From Variovorax sp. Root411 (lineage in GTDB: Bacteria > Pseudomonadota > Gammaproteobacteria > Burkholderiales > Burkholderiaceae_C): 64,000 nt of DNA. The notes below the pieces were generated by a model. The model had not been told where the DNA came from. It saw only the letters and a list, made by a program, of their open reading frames with translations, and did no database searches. Below, piece by piece: positions 1-8,542 of the stretch (position 1 is the stretch's first letter; every line of letters starts with the position of its first letter). The translations under genes were made by a program, and so were the position numbers. Location: contig NZ_LMDW01000006.1 of assembly GCF_001425205.1 (NCBI RefSeq), positions 1 to 64,000 of the forward strand, in the 5' to 3' direction.

Positions 1-226
1 GTTCGGCCTGTCCGCGGGCATTGCGACCACCAGCCTGAAGTACGCCACGCACTTCAAGCGCCACAGCCAGGCCGGCATGGTGATGGTCAACCTGCCGACA
101 GCGGGCGTGGACTACCACGTGCCGTTCGGCGGCCGCAAGGGCTCGAGCTACGGTCCGCGCGAGCAGGGCAAGTACGCGCAGGAGTTCTTCACTACCGTGA
201 AGACGGCGTACACGGCAGCCGGTTGA
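1..226 (+). CDS. Aldehyde dehydrogenase, C-terminal fragment (alpha-ketoglutarate semialdehyde dehydrogenase type)
   Basis: Only the last 74 codons are in the window, read in frame from base 2 and ending TGA at 224-226. The visible part holds the ALDH C-terminal signature VDYHVPFGGRKGSSYGPREQ followed by the usual closing helix. From my knowledge of the family, this form is typical of 2,5-dioxopentanoate (alpha-ketoglutarate semialdehyde) dehydrogenases, which perform the last step of non-phosphorylative pentose or sugar-acid oxidation using NAD(P)+. The catalytic Cys and Glu lie outside the window, so the substrate is inferred. The lactonase and sugar importer downstream fit this role. Confidence 0.8.
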   Translation, partial: FGLSAGIATTSLKYATHFKRHSQAGMVMVNLPTAGVDYHVPFGGRKGSSYGPREQGKYAQEFFTTVKTAYTAAG

Positions 227-232
227 AAAGCC

Positions 233-1042
233 ATGACGCATCGTTGCGCCTGCTTCATCGCGCTGATGGGCCTGTCGGCTATGCCGGCAGTCGCTCACGC
301 GGCGCTGGCACAGCCGTGGGACTGGCTGCTGGCCCCGCTCTCCGGCGCCATCGAGCATCACATTGCCGGCAAGGCAGCCTGGCATGCGCGGCTGATGGTG
401 CTCGGCTGGGGCATCCTGTTGCCGCTCGGCGCGTTGGCGGCGCGCTTCTTCAAGATCATGCCGGGCCAGGACTGGCCGCAGCAGCTCGACAACAAGGCGT
501 GGTGGCATGCGCATCGCGTGTTGCAGTACGCCGGCGTACTTGCGATGACCATCGGGCTCGGGCTCGCGTGGGGCCTCGGCGGCAGACGCGACACCGCGGC
601 ACAGGTGCATGCGTGGCTCGGCTGGGGCCTGTGTATCGCGGGGTGGGCGCAGGTTGCCGGCGGCCTGCTGCGCGGCGGCAAGGGCGGCCCTACCGATGCC
701 CGGCTTCGCGGCGATCACTACGACATGACTCGCTGGCGCATCGGCTTCGAGTGCCTGCACAAATCGCTGGGCTGGCTGGCCATCGCCCTGGCGGTGCTGA
801 CCATCGCTCTCGGGCTCGTCATCGTCGACGCGCCGCGCTGGATGGCCACCGTTCTGGCCCTCTGGTGGGGCGCCTTCGCCGCGGTCTTCATCCGGCTTCA
901 ACGCCAAGGCCGCTGCATCGACACCTACCAGGCCATCTGGGGACCGAGCGCCGCGCACCCGGGAAATCGACGCCCCCTCATGGGTTGGGGAGTTCGCCGC
1001 TACACGGCGTCCGCCTGGCGAGCCCGTTGCGGCCGACCCTGA
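233..1042 (+). CDS. Cytochrome b561-domain membrane protein
   Basis: 269 aa with an N-terminal signal-like segment (about residues 1-23) and roughly five hydrophobic helices. Histidines occur at helix edges in WHARL, WHAHRVLQ, VHAWLG and LHKSLG, the pattern of the di-haem eukaryote-type cytochrome b561/ferric reductase family (trans-membrane electron transfer from a quinol or ascorbate-like donor). It starts 6 bp after the ALDH stop, so it may be co-transcribed. The last 40 or so residues are arginine-rich and probably cytoplasmic. The electron partner is unknown. The family call is fairly firm; the role in this catabolic cluster is not clear. Confidence 0.7.
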   Translation: MTHRCACFIALMGLSAMPAVAHAALAQPWDWLLAPLSGAIEHHIAGKAAWHARLMVLGWGILLPLGALAARFFKIMPGQDWPQQLDNKAWWHAHRVLQYAGVLAMTIGLGLAWGLGGRRDTAAQVHAWLGWGLCIAGWAQVAGGLLRGGKGGPTDARLRGDHYDMTRWRIGFECLHKSLGWLAIALAVLTIALGLVIVDAPRWMATVLALWWGAFAAVFIRLQRQGRCIDTYQAIWGPSAAHPGNRRPLMGWGVRRYTASAWRARCGRP

Positions 1043-1076
1043 CCCTTCCTTCAAAAACCAACTTCAAAGAGACAAG

Positions 1077-2168
<1,092 letters not shown>

Positions 2169-2204
2169 TTCCGCTCTCATCCATCAACAAGAAATGAGAC
2201 AGTC

Positions 2205-3536
2205 ATGAAGAGAAGAGATTTCGTCAAGAGCAGTGCGGCGACGGTGTTCGGCGCCGGCCTGCCTTTTCACGGGGCGCTCGCGCAGAGCCGCTACGCCAGG
2301 TATGCGGGCCAGACCGTGACCTTCAGCATCCCGGCGCATCCGCACTACGACGCGATGCTGAAGATCCTGCCCGAATTCACCAAGGAGACCGGCATCAAGG
2401 TCGACGTGGACAAGCTGGCCATGGGCCGCATGAAGGAAAAGCAGCTGCTCGAAATGGCCAAGTCGCAGGGGGACTACGACCTGGTGAGCTACGTGGTGAT
2501 GTGGAAAGGCGAGTATGTCGCCAAGAACCTCATCCATCCCCTGGAGCGCTTCTTCAAGAATCCTGCCCTGGCCGATCCCGGGTACGACCTGAAGGACATC
2601 ATCCCGATCTACCTGGAGAACCTGGGCATGGTCGGTGGCCCCAAAGGCTACCTGGCAGGCCCTGGCGCCCAGCTCTACGGCCTGCCCTATGGCGCTGAAA
2701 CCTCGGTGCTGGCCTACCGTCGCGACATCTTTGCCAAGCACAACCTGCAGCCGCCCGGCAACTACGACGATTTCGCCAGGCTCCTGCGCCTGCTGAAAGA
2801 CAAGGAAGGCATTGGCGCATTGGCCTCGCGCGGACAGGCCGGCCACCAGTGCGTGCACGCCTGGCTGCTGCACCTGAACCCGCTCGGGGGCAGCATCTTC
2901 GACGACGAATGGAAGGTGCGCTTCAACGATCAGGCGGGCGTCAAGGCGCTCAAGTTCCTGCAGGAGGTGGTGGCCACCGGCCCGGCCGGCATCCCGGCCT
3001 ATGGACAGGGCGAGAGCAATACGGCCTTCCTGCAAGGCCAGGCTGCGATGTACCTCGACTCCACCTCGCTCGCCGGTCTGGTCAACGACCCCTCCAAGTC
3101 GCGGGTCGCGGGCAAGGTGAGCTGGGCGCTGCACCCCATGGGCACCAGGCGCGCATCGCAGTCGGGCGGCCTGGGCCTGGCGATCCCGAAGAACGCGAAG
3201 AACGCCGATGCCGGCTTCCTGCTGATGCAGTGGCTCACCTCGAAAGCACAAGACAAGGCCTGCACCCGGGCCGGCGGCACGCCGGTGCGCAACTCCACGA
3301 TGCTCGATGCCGAACTGGTGCGCCAGTACCCGGAATTCATCACCTTCAGGGAGGCATTGAAGTACTCCAATCCCGATTGGCGGCCGATCATCCCGGTGTG
3401 GGACAAGATCAACGTGCAGGCCCTGGGCGTCGGCATCTCCGAGGCACTCACCGGCAGGAAGACGGCCGAGGCCGCGCTCAATGACCTGGTGGGGCCGGTC
3501 ACGCAGATCATGCGCGAAGCGAACTACAAGGTCTGA
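2205..3536 (+). CDS. ABC transporter substrate-binding protein, family 1, Tat signal (first paralogue)
   Basis: 443 aa. The N-terminus MKRRDFVKSSAATVFGAG is a twin-arginine signal with likely cleavage after ALA at about residue 26, so it is exported folded to the periplasm. The body is a solute-binding family 1 (MalE/UgpB-like) protein, with the landmarks GLPYGAETSVLAYRRDI and GLGLAIPKNAKNA. It delivers a sugar or polyol to the permeases that follow 5 bp later. A clear paralogue lies at 5290-6681 in the same operon, sharing HPHYDA, QGDYD, GLPYGAETSVL, QAGHQ..HAWLLHL and LAIPKNA. The ligand cannot be deduced from sequence. Confidence 0.93.
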   Translation: MKRRDFVKSSAATVFGAGLPFHGALAQSRYARYAGQTVTFSIPAHPHYDAMLKILPEFTKETGIKVDVDKLAMGRMKEKQLLEMAKSQGDYDLVSYVVMWKGEYVAKNLIHPLERFFKNPALADPGYDLKDIIPIYLENLGMVGGPKGYLAGPGAQLYGLPYGAETSVLAYRRDIFAKHNLQPPGNYDDFARLLRLLKDKEGIGALASRGQAGHQCVHAWLLHLNPLGGSIFDDEWKVRFNDQAGVKALKFLQEVVATGPAGIPAYGQGESNTAFLQGQAAMYLDSTSLAGLVNDPSKSRVAGKVSWALHPMGTRRASQSGGLGLAIPKNAKNADAGFLLMQWLTSKAQDKACTRAGGTPVRNSTMLDAELVRQYPEFITFREALKYSNPDWRPIIPVWDKINVQALGVGISEALTGRKTAEAALNDLVGPVTQIMREANYKV

Positions 3537-3541
3537 TCGCG

Positions 3542-4417
3542 ATGCGCACATCTCCCTGGATTCCGGCCTTCTACCTCGGCCCGGCCGTCCTCATCATGGT
3601 GGCGGCCTGCCTCTACCCCGTTCTGTCGGCCTTCCAGCTCGGCTTCTTCGACTGGAGCATGGGCACTCCGTGGAGCGACGCCCGCTGGGTCGGGCTCGAC
3701 AGCTTCGTCTCGGCACTCTCCAATCCGCGCGTCTGGTCGTCGCTGTGGACCACCCTGCAATTCGCGGCGGTGAGCGTCAGCGTGGAGATGGTGGCAGGCA
3801 TCGCCTTGGCGCTGGCGCTGGAACGCCCGGTGCGCGGCACGGCCTTCTTCCGCACGCTGTTCATCCTGCCGATGATGATCGCGCCCATTGCGGTTGGCCT
3901 GGCCTGGCGTTACTTGTTCGACGCGCAGTTCGGCCTCATCAATGCAGTCCTTGGCTTGTTCGGCATCGCCGCACGAGGCTGGTTGGCCGACCCGACCCTG
4001 GCCTTCGCCGCAATCGTCGTCGCCGACATCTGGCAGTGGACGCCCTTCGTCTTCATCATGATGGTGGCGGCCCTGGCCAACGTGGACGCGGCGGTGATCG
4101 AGGCCTCGCGCATCGACGGCGCCAAATGGTGGCAGATGACCTTCATGGTCAAGCTGCCGATGGTGATGCACGTGATCGCCATCACGCTGATGATGCGGCT
4201 GATCGATGCCTTTCGCGTGCTCGAGGTGATCTACGTGTTGACCTTCGGCGGTCCTGGCGATTCGACAGAAATCCTCGCCCTGCATATCTACAAGACGGCC
4301 TTCGTCGGCCAGCAGCTTGGCGCTGCGGCGGCGATCTCGGTGCTGTTGCTGGTGGTGGTCGTGGCCCTCTCCTGGGGCGCGTTGCGGCTGTCGAACCCGC
4401 TCAAGAACGATAGGTGA
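3542..4417 (+). CDS. Sugar ABC transporter permease (MalF/UgpA-like)
   Basis: 291 aa with six predicted membrane helices. The cytoplasmic EAA loop EASRIDGAKWWQMTFMVKLP (about residues 182-201) docks to the ATPase. It is an inner-membrane half of a carbohydrate importer (CUT1 family). The ATG lies 5 bp after the stop of the binding-protein gene, and the stop precedes the second permease start by 10 bp, so the genes are very probably translated from one message. No unusual residues seen. Confidence 0.93.
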   Translation: MRTSPWIPAFYLGPAVLIMVAACLYPVLSAFQLGFFDWSMGTPWSDARWVGLDSFVSALSNPRVWSSLWTTLQFAAVSVSVEMVAGIALALALERPVRGTAFFRTLFILPMMIAPIAVGLAWRYLFDAQFGLINAVLGLFGIAARGWLADPTLAFAAIVVADIWQWTPFVFIMMVAALANVDAAVIEASRIDGAKWWQMTFMVKLPMVMHVIAITLMMRLIDAFRVLEVIYVLTFGGPGDSTEILALHIYKTAFVGQQLGAAAAISVLLLVVVVALSWGALRLSNPLKNDR

Positions 4418-4427
4418 GACGACAAGC

Positions 4428-5255
4428 ATGAAACAGCATTCCCCTCTTTTCGCGGCGCTGCACTACGCGATGCTGATTGCGCTCGCGGCGCTGTGCATCG
4501 CGCCGATCGCCGTGATCTTCACCACCAGCCTGCGCCAGCAGGTGCAGATCTTCGCCGAGCCACTGAACTTCATCTTCACGCCCACGCTGGCGAACTACCG
4601 CGCCGTGCTGCAGGAAGACAAGTTCAGCAGCTATCTGATGAACAGCCTGTTCGTCGGCATTGTCTCCACGGCCGTCACCCTGGTGCTCGGCTGCATGGCC
4701 GCTTACGGCCTGGCCCGCTTCCGCTTCGCGGGGCGCAACGTGGTGGCCTACACCACGCTGCTGCTGCGCACCGTGCCGCTGGCCGTGCTGGCCATTCCGG
4801 TCTTCATGATCTGGAACCAGTGGCACCTGGTCAACAGCCTGTGGGGCCTGGTCCTTCTGTACGTGGCGGTCAACCTGCCCTTCACCATCTGGCTGCTTTA
4901 CGGCTTCGTGCTGCAGGTTCCGATCGAACTGGAAGAAGCCGCGGCCATCGATGGCTGCGGTCCGATCAAGGTGTTCATGAAAGTGCTGCTTCCGCTGATG
5001 GCGCCCGGCTTGGCCGCGGCTTCGATCTTCACCTTTCGCATCGCGTGGAACGAGTTCATCCTGGCCCTGGTGCTGACCGACCGCCACACCCGCACGCTGC
5101 CCGTGGCGGCCTCGCTGTTCATTACCGACATGGGCGTCGACTGGGGCAAAGTGATGGCGATGGGCAGCCTGATCGCGATCCCGCCGCTGATCTTCACGTT
5201 CGTCGCCGCGCGCCAGATCATCACCGGGCTCACCGCGGGTGCGGTCAAGGGATGA
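4428..5255 (+). CDS. Sugar ABC transporter permease (MalG/UgpE-like)
   Basis: 275 aa. I chose ATG 4428 (MKQHSPLF), because a longer open frame reaches back into the upstream permease and lacks family sequence there. Six membrane helices are visible. The EAA loop EEAAAIDGCGPIKVFMKVLL (about residues 168-187) and the C-terminal ITGLTAGAVKG ending are typical of MalG-type permeases. It pairs with the permease at 3542-4417 and the ATPase at 1077. Confidence 0.93.
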   Translation: MKQHSPLFAALHYAMLIALAALCIAPIAVIFTTSLRQQVQIFAEPLNFIFTPTLANYRAVLQEDKFSSYLMNSLFVGIVSTAVTLVLGCMAAYGLARFRFAGRNVVAYTTLLLRTVPLAVLAIPVFMIWNQWHLVNSLWGLVLLYVAVNLPFTIWLLYGFVLQVPIELEEAAAIDGCGPIKVFMKVLLPLMAPGLAAASIFTFRIAWNEFILALVLTDRHTRTLPVAASLFITDMGVDWGKVMAMGSLIAIPPLIFTFVAARQIITGLTAGAVKG

Positions 5256-5289
5256 TGGCCCTCCACCGCACCAGGACTGTCGAGGAAGC

Positions 5290-6681
5290 ATGCTGAAGGA
5301 TCGATCTTCGATTGGCCGGCGGACGCTGATACAGGCAGCAGGCGCATATGGTGCCGCTGGCTGGGGGCTCGGCGCCCGCGCACAGAACTCGAGCCAGCGC
5401 ACCTGGGACAAGCTGCGCGGCCAGACCATCCGCGTGAGCTATCCCGGCCCGCACCCACACTACGATGCAGCCGAAGGGCTCTTCGACGATTTCACACGCG
5501 AGACGGGTATCAGGATCGAGCGCGACCGGACACCCTACCTTGAGATGAAAGACCGCCAGCTCGCGGGAATGCGCAAGCCCCAAGGCGACTATGACGCCAT
5601 CACCTATCTGGTGGTGTGGAAGGCCGGGTACATCAAGGAAGGCCTGCTTCGGCCGCTGGACGAGATGCTGGCCGACCCATCGCTGGCCATGCCGAACTAC
5701 GATTTCAAAGACCTGATTCCCGCGTATGTCCAGGCCATCGGCGTGGCTGGTGGTCCGAAGGCGTCTCTGCCCGGTCCGGACGCTCGGCTGTACGGACTGC
5801 CCTACGGTGCGGAAACCAGCGTGCTGGGCTTTCGGCGCGACATCCTGGAGCGACAGAAGTTGCAGGTACCGTCCACCTACGGAGAATTGCTGCACGCTTG
5901 CGAGGTGATTCACGACAAGGAAAAGATCGGCGGCGTAACCTCCCGCTCGCAGGCGGGCCATCAAATCACGCATGCTTGGCTGCTGCACCTTTCGCCATTC
6001 GGCGGTCAGGTGTTCGATGCCGGCTTCAGGCCTGTGCTGCACGAGGATCCAGGCATCAAGGCCGCCGAGACGCTTCGCCGCTTGGTCGAGACGGGGCCGG
6101 TCGCGGCCGGCAAGGCCGGTTTCGAGGAGATGCAGGCCGCGTTCCTCCATGGCGAATGCGCGTTCTATCTCGACACGCTGGCCGTCATGGGGCCGGCCAA
6201 GGATCCGAAGCGTTCGAAGGTGGTGAACAAGGTCGCCTACGCGATGCATCCGAGCGGCACCCGCCTGTCGGGGCAGACCGGCGGCTTCGGGCTTGCGATT
6301 CCGAAGAACGCGCGCCATCCCGAAGCCGCCTGCGTGTTCATCCAGTGGTTGACCAGCAAGGCAAACGATCTGCGTGTGGCAACGCTCGGTGGCAACGCGG
6401 GCCGCTGGTCGACATTGGCCAACGTTGATTTCAAGCTCAGGAATCCCGAGCAAGGCATGCTGCCTTTCGTGCTGCGCGCTGCCAACCCCGACTGGCGACC
6501 GTTGATCCCGGAATGGGACGAAATGAGCAAGAACGTCATCGGGCAAGTCCTGCCCGACGTGTTGACAGGCAAGCGCACGGCGCGCGAGGCCCTCGCTTCC
6601 ACCGTGCCGCAGCTCGAGTCGCTGCTGCGAAGCGGTGGTTGGATAGGCAAGGCCGTACCCACGGGTGCTGCAAAAGGATGA
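5290..6681 (+). CDS. ABC transporter substrate-binding protein, family 1, Tat-like signal (second paralogue)
   Basis: 463 aa from ATG 5290 (MLKDRSSIGRRTLIQAAG), preceded by GAGGAA. The start region is a twin-arginine-type signal with cleavage near GARAQ. The mature part is colinear with the 2205-3536 protein and shares GLPYGAETSVL, QAGHQ, HAWLLHL and LAIPKNA, but differs in many positions of the putative binding cleft. Two binding proteins flanking one pair of permeases suggest a widened substrate range or binding of two anomers or sugars (inference). Its stop overlaps the start of the lactonase gene (ATGA). Confidence 0.9.
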   Translation: MLKDRSSIGRRTLIQAAGAYGAAGWGLGARAQNSSQRTWDKLRGQTIRVSYPGPHPHYDAAEGLFDDFTRETGIRIERDRTPYLEMKDRQLAGMRKPQGDYDAITYLVVWKAGYIKEGLLRPLDEMLADPSLAMPNYDFKDLIPAYVQAIGVAGGPKASLPGPDARLYGLPYGAETSVLGFRRDILERQKLQVPSTYGELLHACEVIHDKEKIGGVTSRSQAGHQITHAWLLHLSPFGGQVFDAGFRPVLHEDPGIKAAETLRRLVETGPVAAGKAGFEEMQAAFLHGECAFYLDTLAVMGPAKDPKRSKVVNKVAYAMHPSGTRLSGQTGGFGLAIPKNARHPEAACVFIQWLTSKANDLRVATLGGNAGRWSTLANVDFKLRNPEQGMLPFVLRAANPDWRPLIPEWDEMSKNVIGQVLPDVLTGKRTAREALASTVPQLESLLRSGGWIGKAVPTGAAKG

Positions 6682-7616
6682 AACGCATGGATACCCGGAT
6701 CGAAATCTTCGATGCTCGCCTGGACCCCGTCGTCCAGGGTGCAAGGCTCGAGAAACTGTGCACCGGGGCGCAATGGAGCGAAGGCCCGGTCTGGATGCAT
6801 GAGGACGACGCCGTGCTCTGGAGCGACATCCCGAACAACCGGATGCTGCGCTGGTCCGAGGTGGAGGGCATGAGCGTGTGGCGCACGGGCGTTGAATTCA
6901 CCAACGGCCACACGCGCGACCTCGACGGCGACCTGCTCCACTGCTCGCACGGACTGCGCGCCATCGTGCGCACGCGTGCCTCGGCCGGAGGCGTGCTTGC
7001 CGATACACCCGACGAGATCGTGGTCGACCGCTACCTCGGCAAGCGCCTCAACTCGCCCAACGACGTCGTCGTGAAGCGCGACGGCACGATCTGGTTCACT
7101 GACCCGCCCTACGGCATTGCCAGCGATCGGGAGGGCCACCGCGCGGAGCGCGAGCAGCCGGCCAACTTCGTGTTCCGCTTCGATCCGGCGAGCGGCCGCC
7201 TCGACGCCATGACCGACGCGGTGCAGGAACCCAACGGCCTCGCGTTCTCGCCCGACGAATCGCGGCTCTACGTGAGCGATACCTCGGCCGCGATGCGCAG
7301 CGACGGCAGCGGCCGCCACCACCTGATGGTGTTCGACGTGCGCGGCAATGCGCTCGCCAACGGCCGCGTGTTCGCCGAGGTGAATCCCGGCCTGCCCGAC
7401 GGCTTCCGCCTCGACGCCCAGGGCTGGCTCTACACCAGCAGCCTCGACAGCGTGCAGGTCTACCACCCTGACGGCAGCCTGCTCGGCAAGATCCATGTGC
7501 CGGAGAAGGTGGGCAACCTCTGCTTCGGCGGCACGCGGCGCAACCAGCTCTATATCGCGGCGAGCACATCGCTCTACCGAATCGCCCTTCATACCGAAGG
7601 AATCCAGCGTCCATGA
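6678..7616 (+). CDS. SMP-30/gluconolactonase family sugar lactonase
   Basis: 312 aa from ATG 6678, overlapping the preceding stop by 4 bp; further upstream in-frame codons lie inside the binding-protein gene. It is a six-bladed beta-propeller of the SMP-30/gluconolactonase/LRE family. The metal ligands expected for the family are visible: Glu35 in QWSEGPVW, Asn186 in EPNGL and Asp241 in LPDGFRLD, with LNSPNDVV (124-131) lining the site. It should hydrolyse a sugar-1,4- or 1,5-lactone to the aldonic acid. In context it would follow a sugar dehydrogenase (not seen here) and precede dehydratase steps leading to the dioxopentanoate handled by the ALDH at base 1. Cytoplasmic, with no signal peptide. 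Confidence 0.9.
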   Translation: MKRMDTRIEIFDARLDPVVQGARLEKLCTGAQWSEGPVWMHEDDAVLWSDIPNNRMLRWSEVEGMSVWRTGVEFTNGHTRDLDGDLLHCSHGLRAIVRTRASAGGVLADTPDEIVVDRYLGKRLNSPNDVVVKRDGTIWFTDPPYGIASDREGHRAEREQPANFVFRFDPASGRLDAMTDAVQEPNGLAFSPDESRLYVSDTSAAMRSDGSGRHHLMVFDVRGNALANGRVFAEVNPGLPDGFRLDAQGWLYTSSLDSVQVYHPDGSLLGKIHVPEKVGNLCFGGTRRNQLYIAASTSLYRIALHTEGIQRP

Positions 7617-8542
7617 CCAAAGAGATCCTGCTGCTGGTGGAAAAGTGCAGCCACTGCTTCAGCTACTACGACATCGAAAGCGGCGAGCGGCTGCACAGCA
7701 TTGCCCTCGAGGAGTTTCCGCACGAGTTCGTGGTGGACGCAGCGAAGCGTTTCGCCTACGTGGGCCACTACGGCGTCGAGACCTCGGGCCACCTGGGCCA
7801 CGGCGGCACTCGCATCTTCCAGATCGACATCGCGGCGCGCAAGCTTGCACGCACTATCGACATCGCCCCCTTCAACCGGTTGCACGGCATGCAGATGGAC
7901 GAACAGGGCCGCCTCTACGTGCTGAGCGAGGAGCGCGCGCAGCTGGTGGTGCTCGACCGTCCGGAGTCCGACACCACGCCGCGCCGCGCAGTACCCACCG
8001 GCGGCATCAAGAGCCACCTGTTCGCGCTCACCCGCGACGGACAGACCGCTTACGTGATGAACCTGCTCTCGCACACCGTGACCAGGATCCGGCCGCACGA
8101 AGCCACGGTCGCGCCGGTGCCCTGCTCGCCAGGCGAGAAGCCCGAGGGCTGTGCGCTCTCGGCTGACGAGAAGACGTTCTACGTCACCAACCGGTGGAGC
8201 AACACGCTGGCGGCCATCGACACCGCCACCATGAAGGTGCTGCGCGAAGCCCCCTCGCGCGAGGACGCGACGCGCCTCTACCCGTATCGCGACGGGCGTC
8301 TGGTGGTCACCAACTACGGCGATCGCAGCCTGTCGGTGGTCGACCCGGCGAGCCTGAAGGAACTGGCCTGCATTCCGATGGAAGCGCGCGCGATTGCACT
8401 GAGCTTCCATCCGACCCGGCCGCTCGCCTTCGTAAGCCAGGACAACGACCAGCTCGGCTACTTCAATATGGAGACGCTGGCCTTCGAACGCTTCATCGGC
8501 ACGCAGCGCGAGCCGGACGTGTCGTGCGTGGTGCTCATGTGA
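7613..8542 (+). CDS. YncE/lactonase-like seven-bladed beta-propeller protein, cytoplasmic
   Basis: 309 aa, starting in a 4-bp overlap with the gluconolactonase stop. It has repeated propeller-type strands (for example RFAYVGHYGV, GRLYVLSEERAQLVVLDR, KTFYVTNRWSNTLAAID, RLVVTNYGDRSLSVVD). It resembles the YncE and 6-phosphogluconolactonase-like propellers, but lacks the signal peptide of secreted YncE. It has a CSHC motif at residues 12-15. Position suggests a second lactone-processing or sugar-sensing step, but that is inference and catalytic residues are not assigned. Its stop overlaps by 8 bp the stop of the convergent kinase gene. Confidence 0.65.
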   Translation: MTKEILLLVEKCSHCFSYYDIESGERLHSIALEEFPHEFVVDAAKRFAYVGHYGVETSGHLGHGGTRIFQIDIAARKLARTIDIAPFNRLHGMQMDEQGRLYVLSEERAQLVVLDRPESDTTPRRAVPTGGIKSHLFALTRDGQTAYVMNLLSHTVTRIRPHEATVAPVPCSPGEKPEGCALSADEKTFYVTNRWSNTLAAIDTATMKVLREAPSREDATRLYPYRDGRLVVTNYGDRSLSVVDPASLKELACIPMEARAIALSFHPTRPLAFVSQDNDQLGYFNMETLAFERFIGTQREPDVSCVVLM

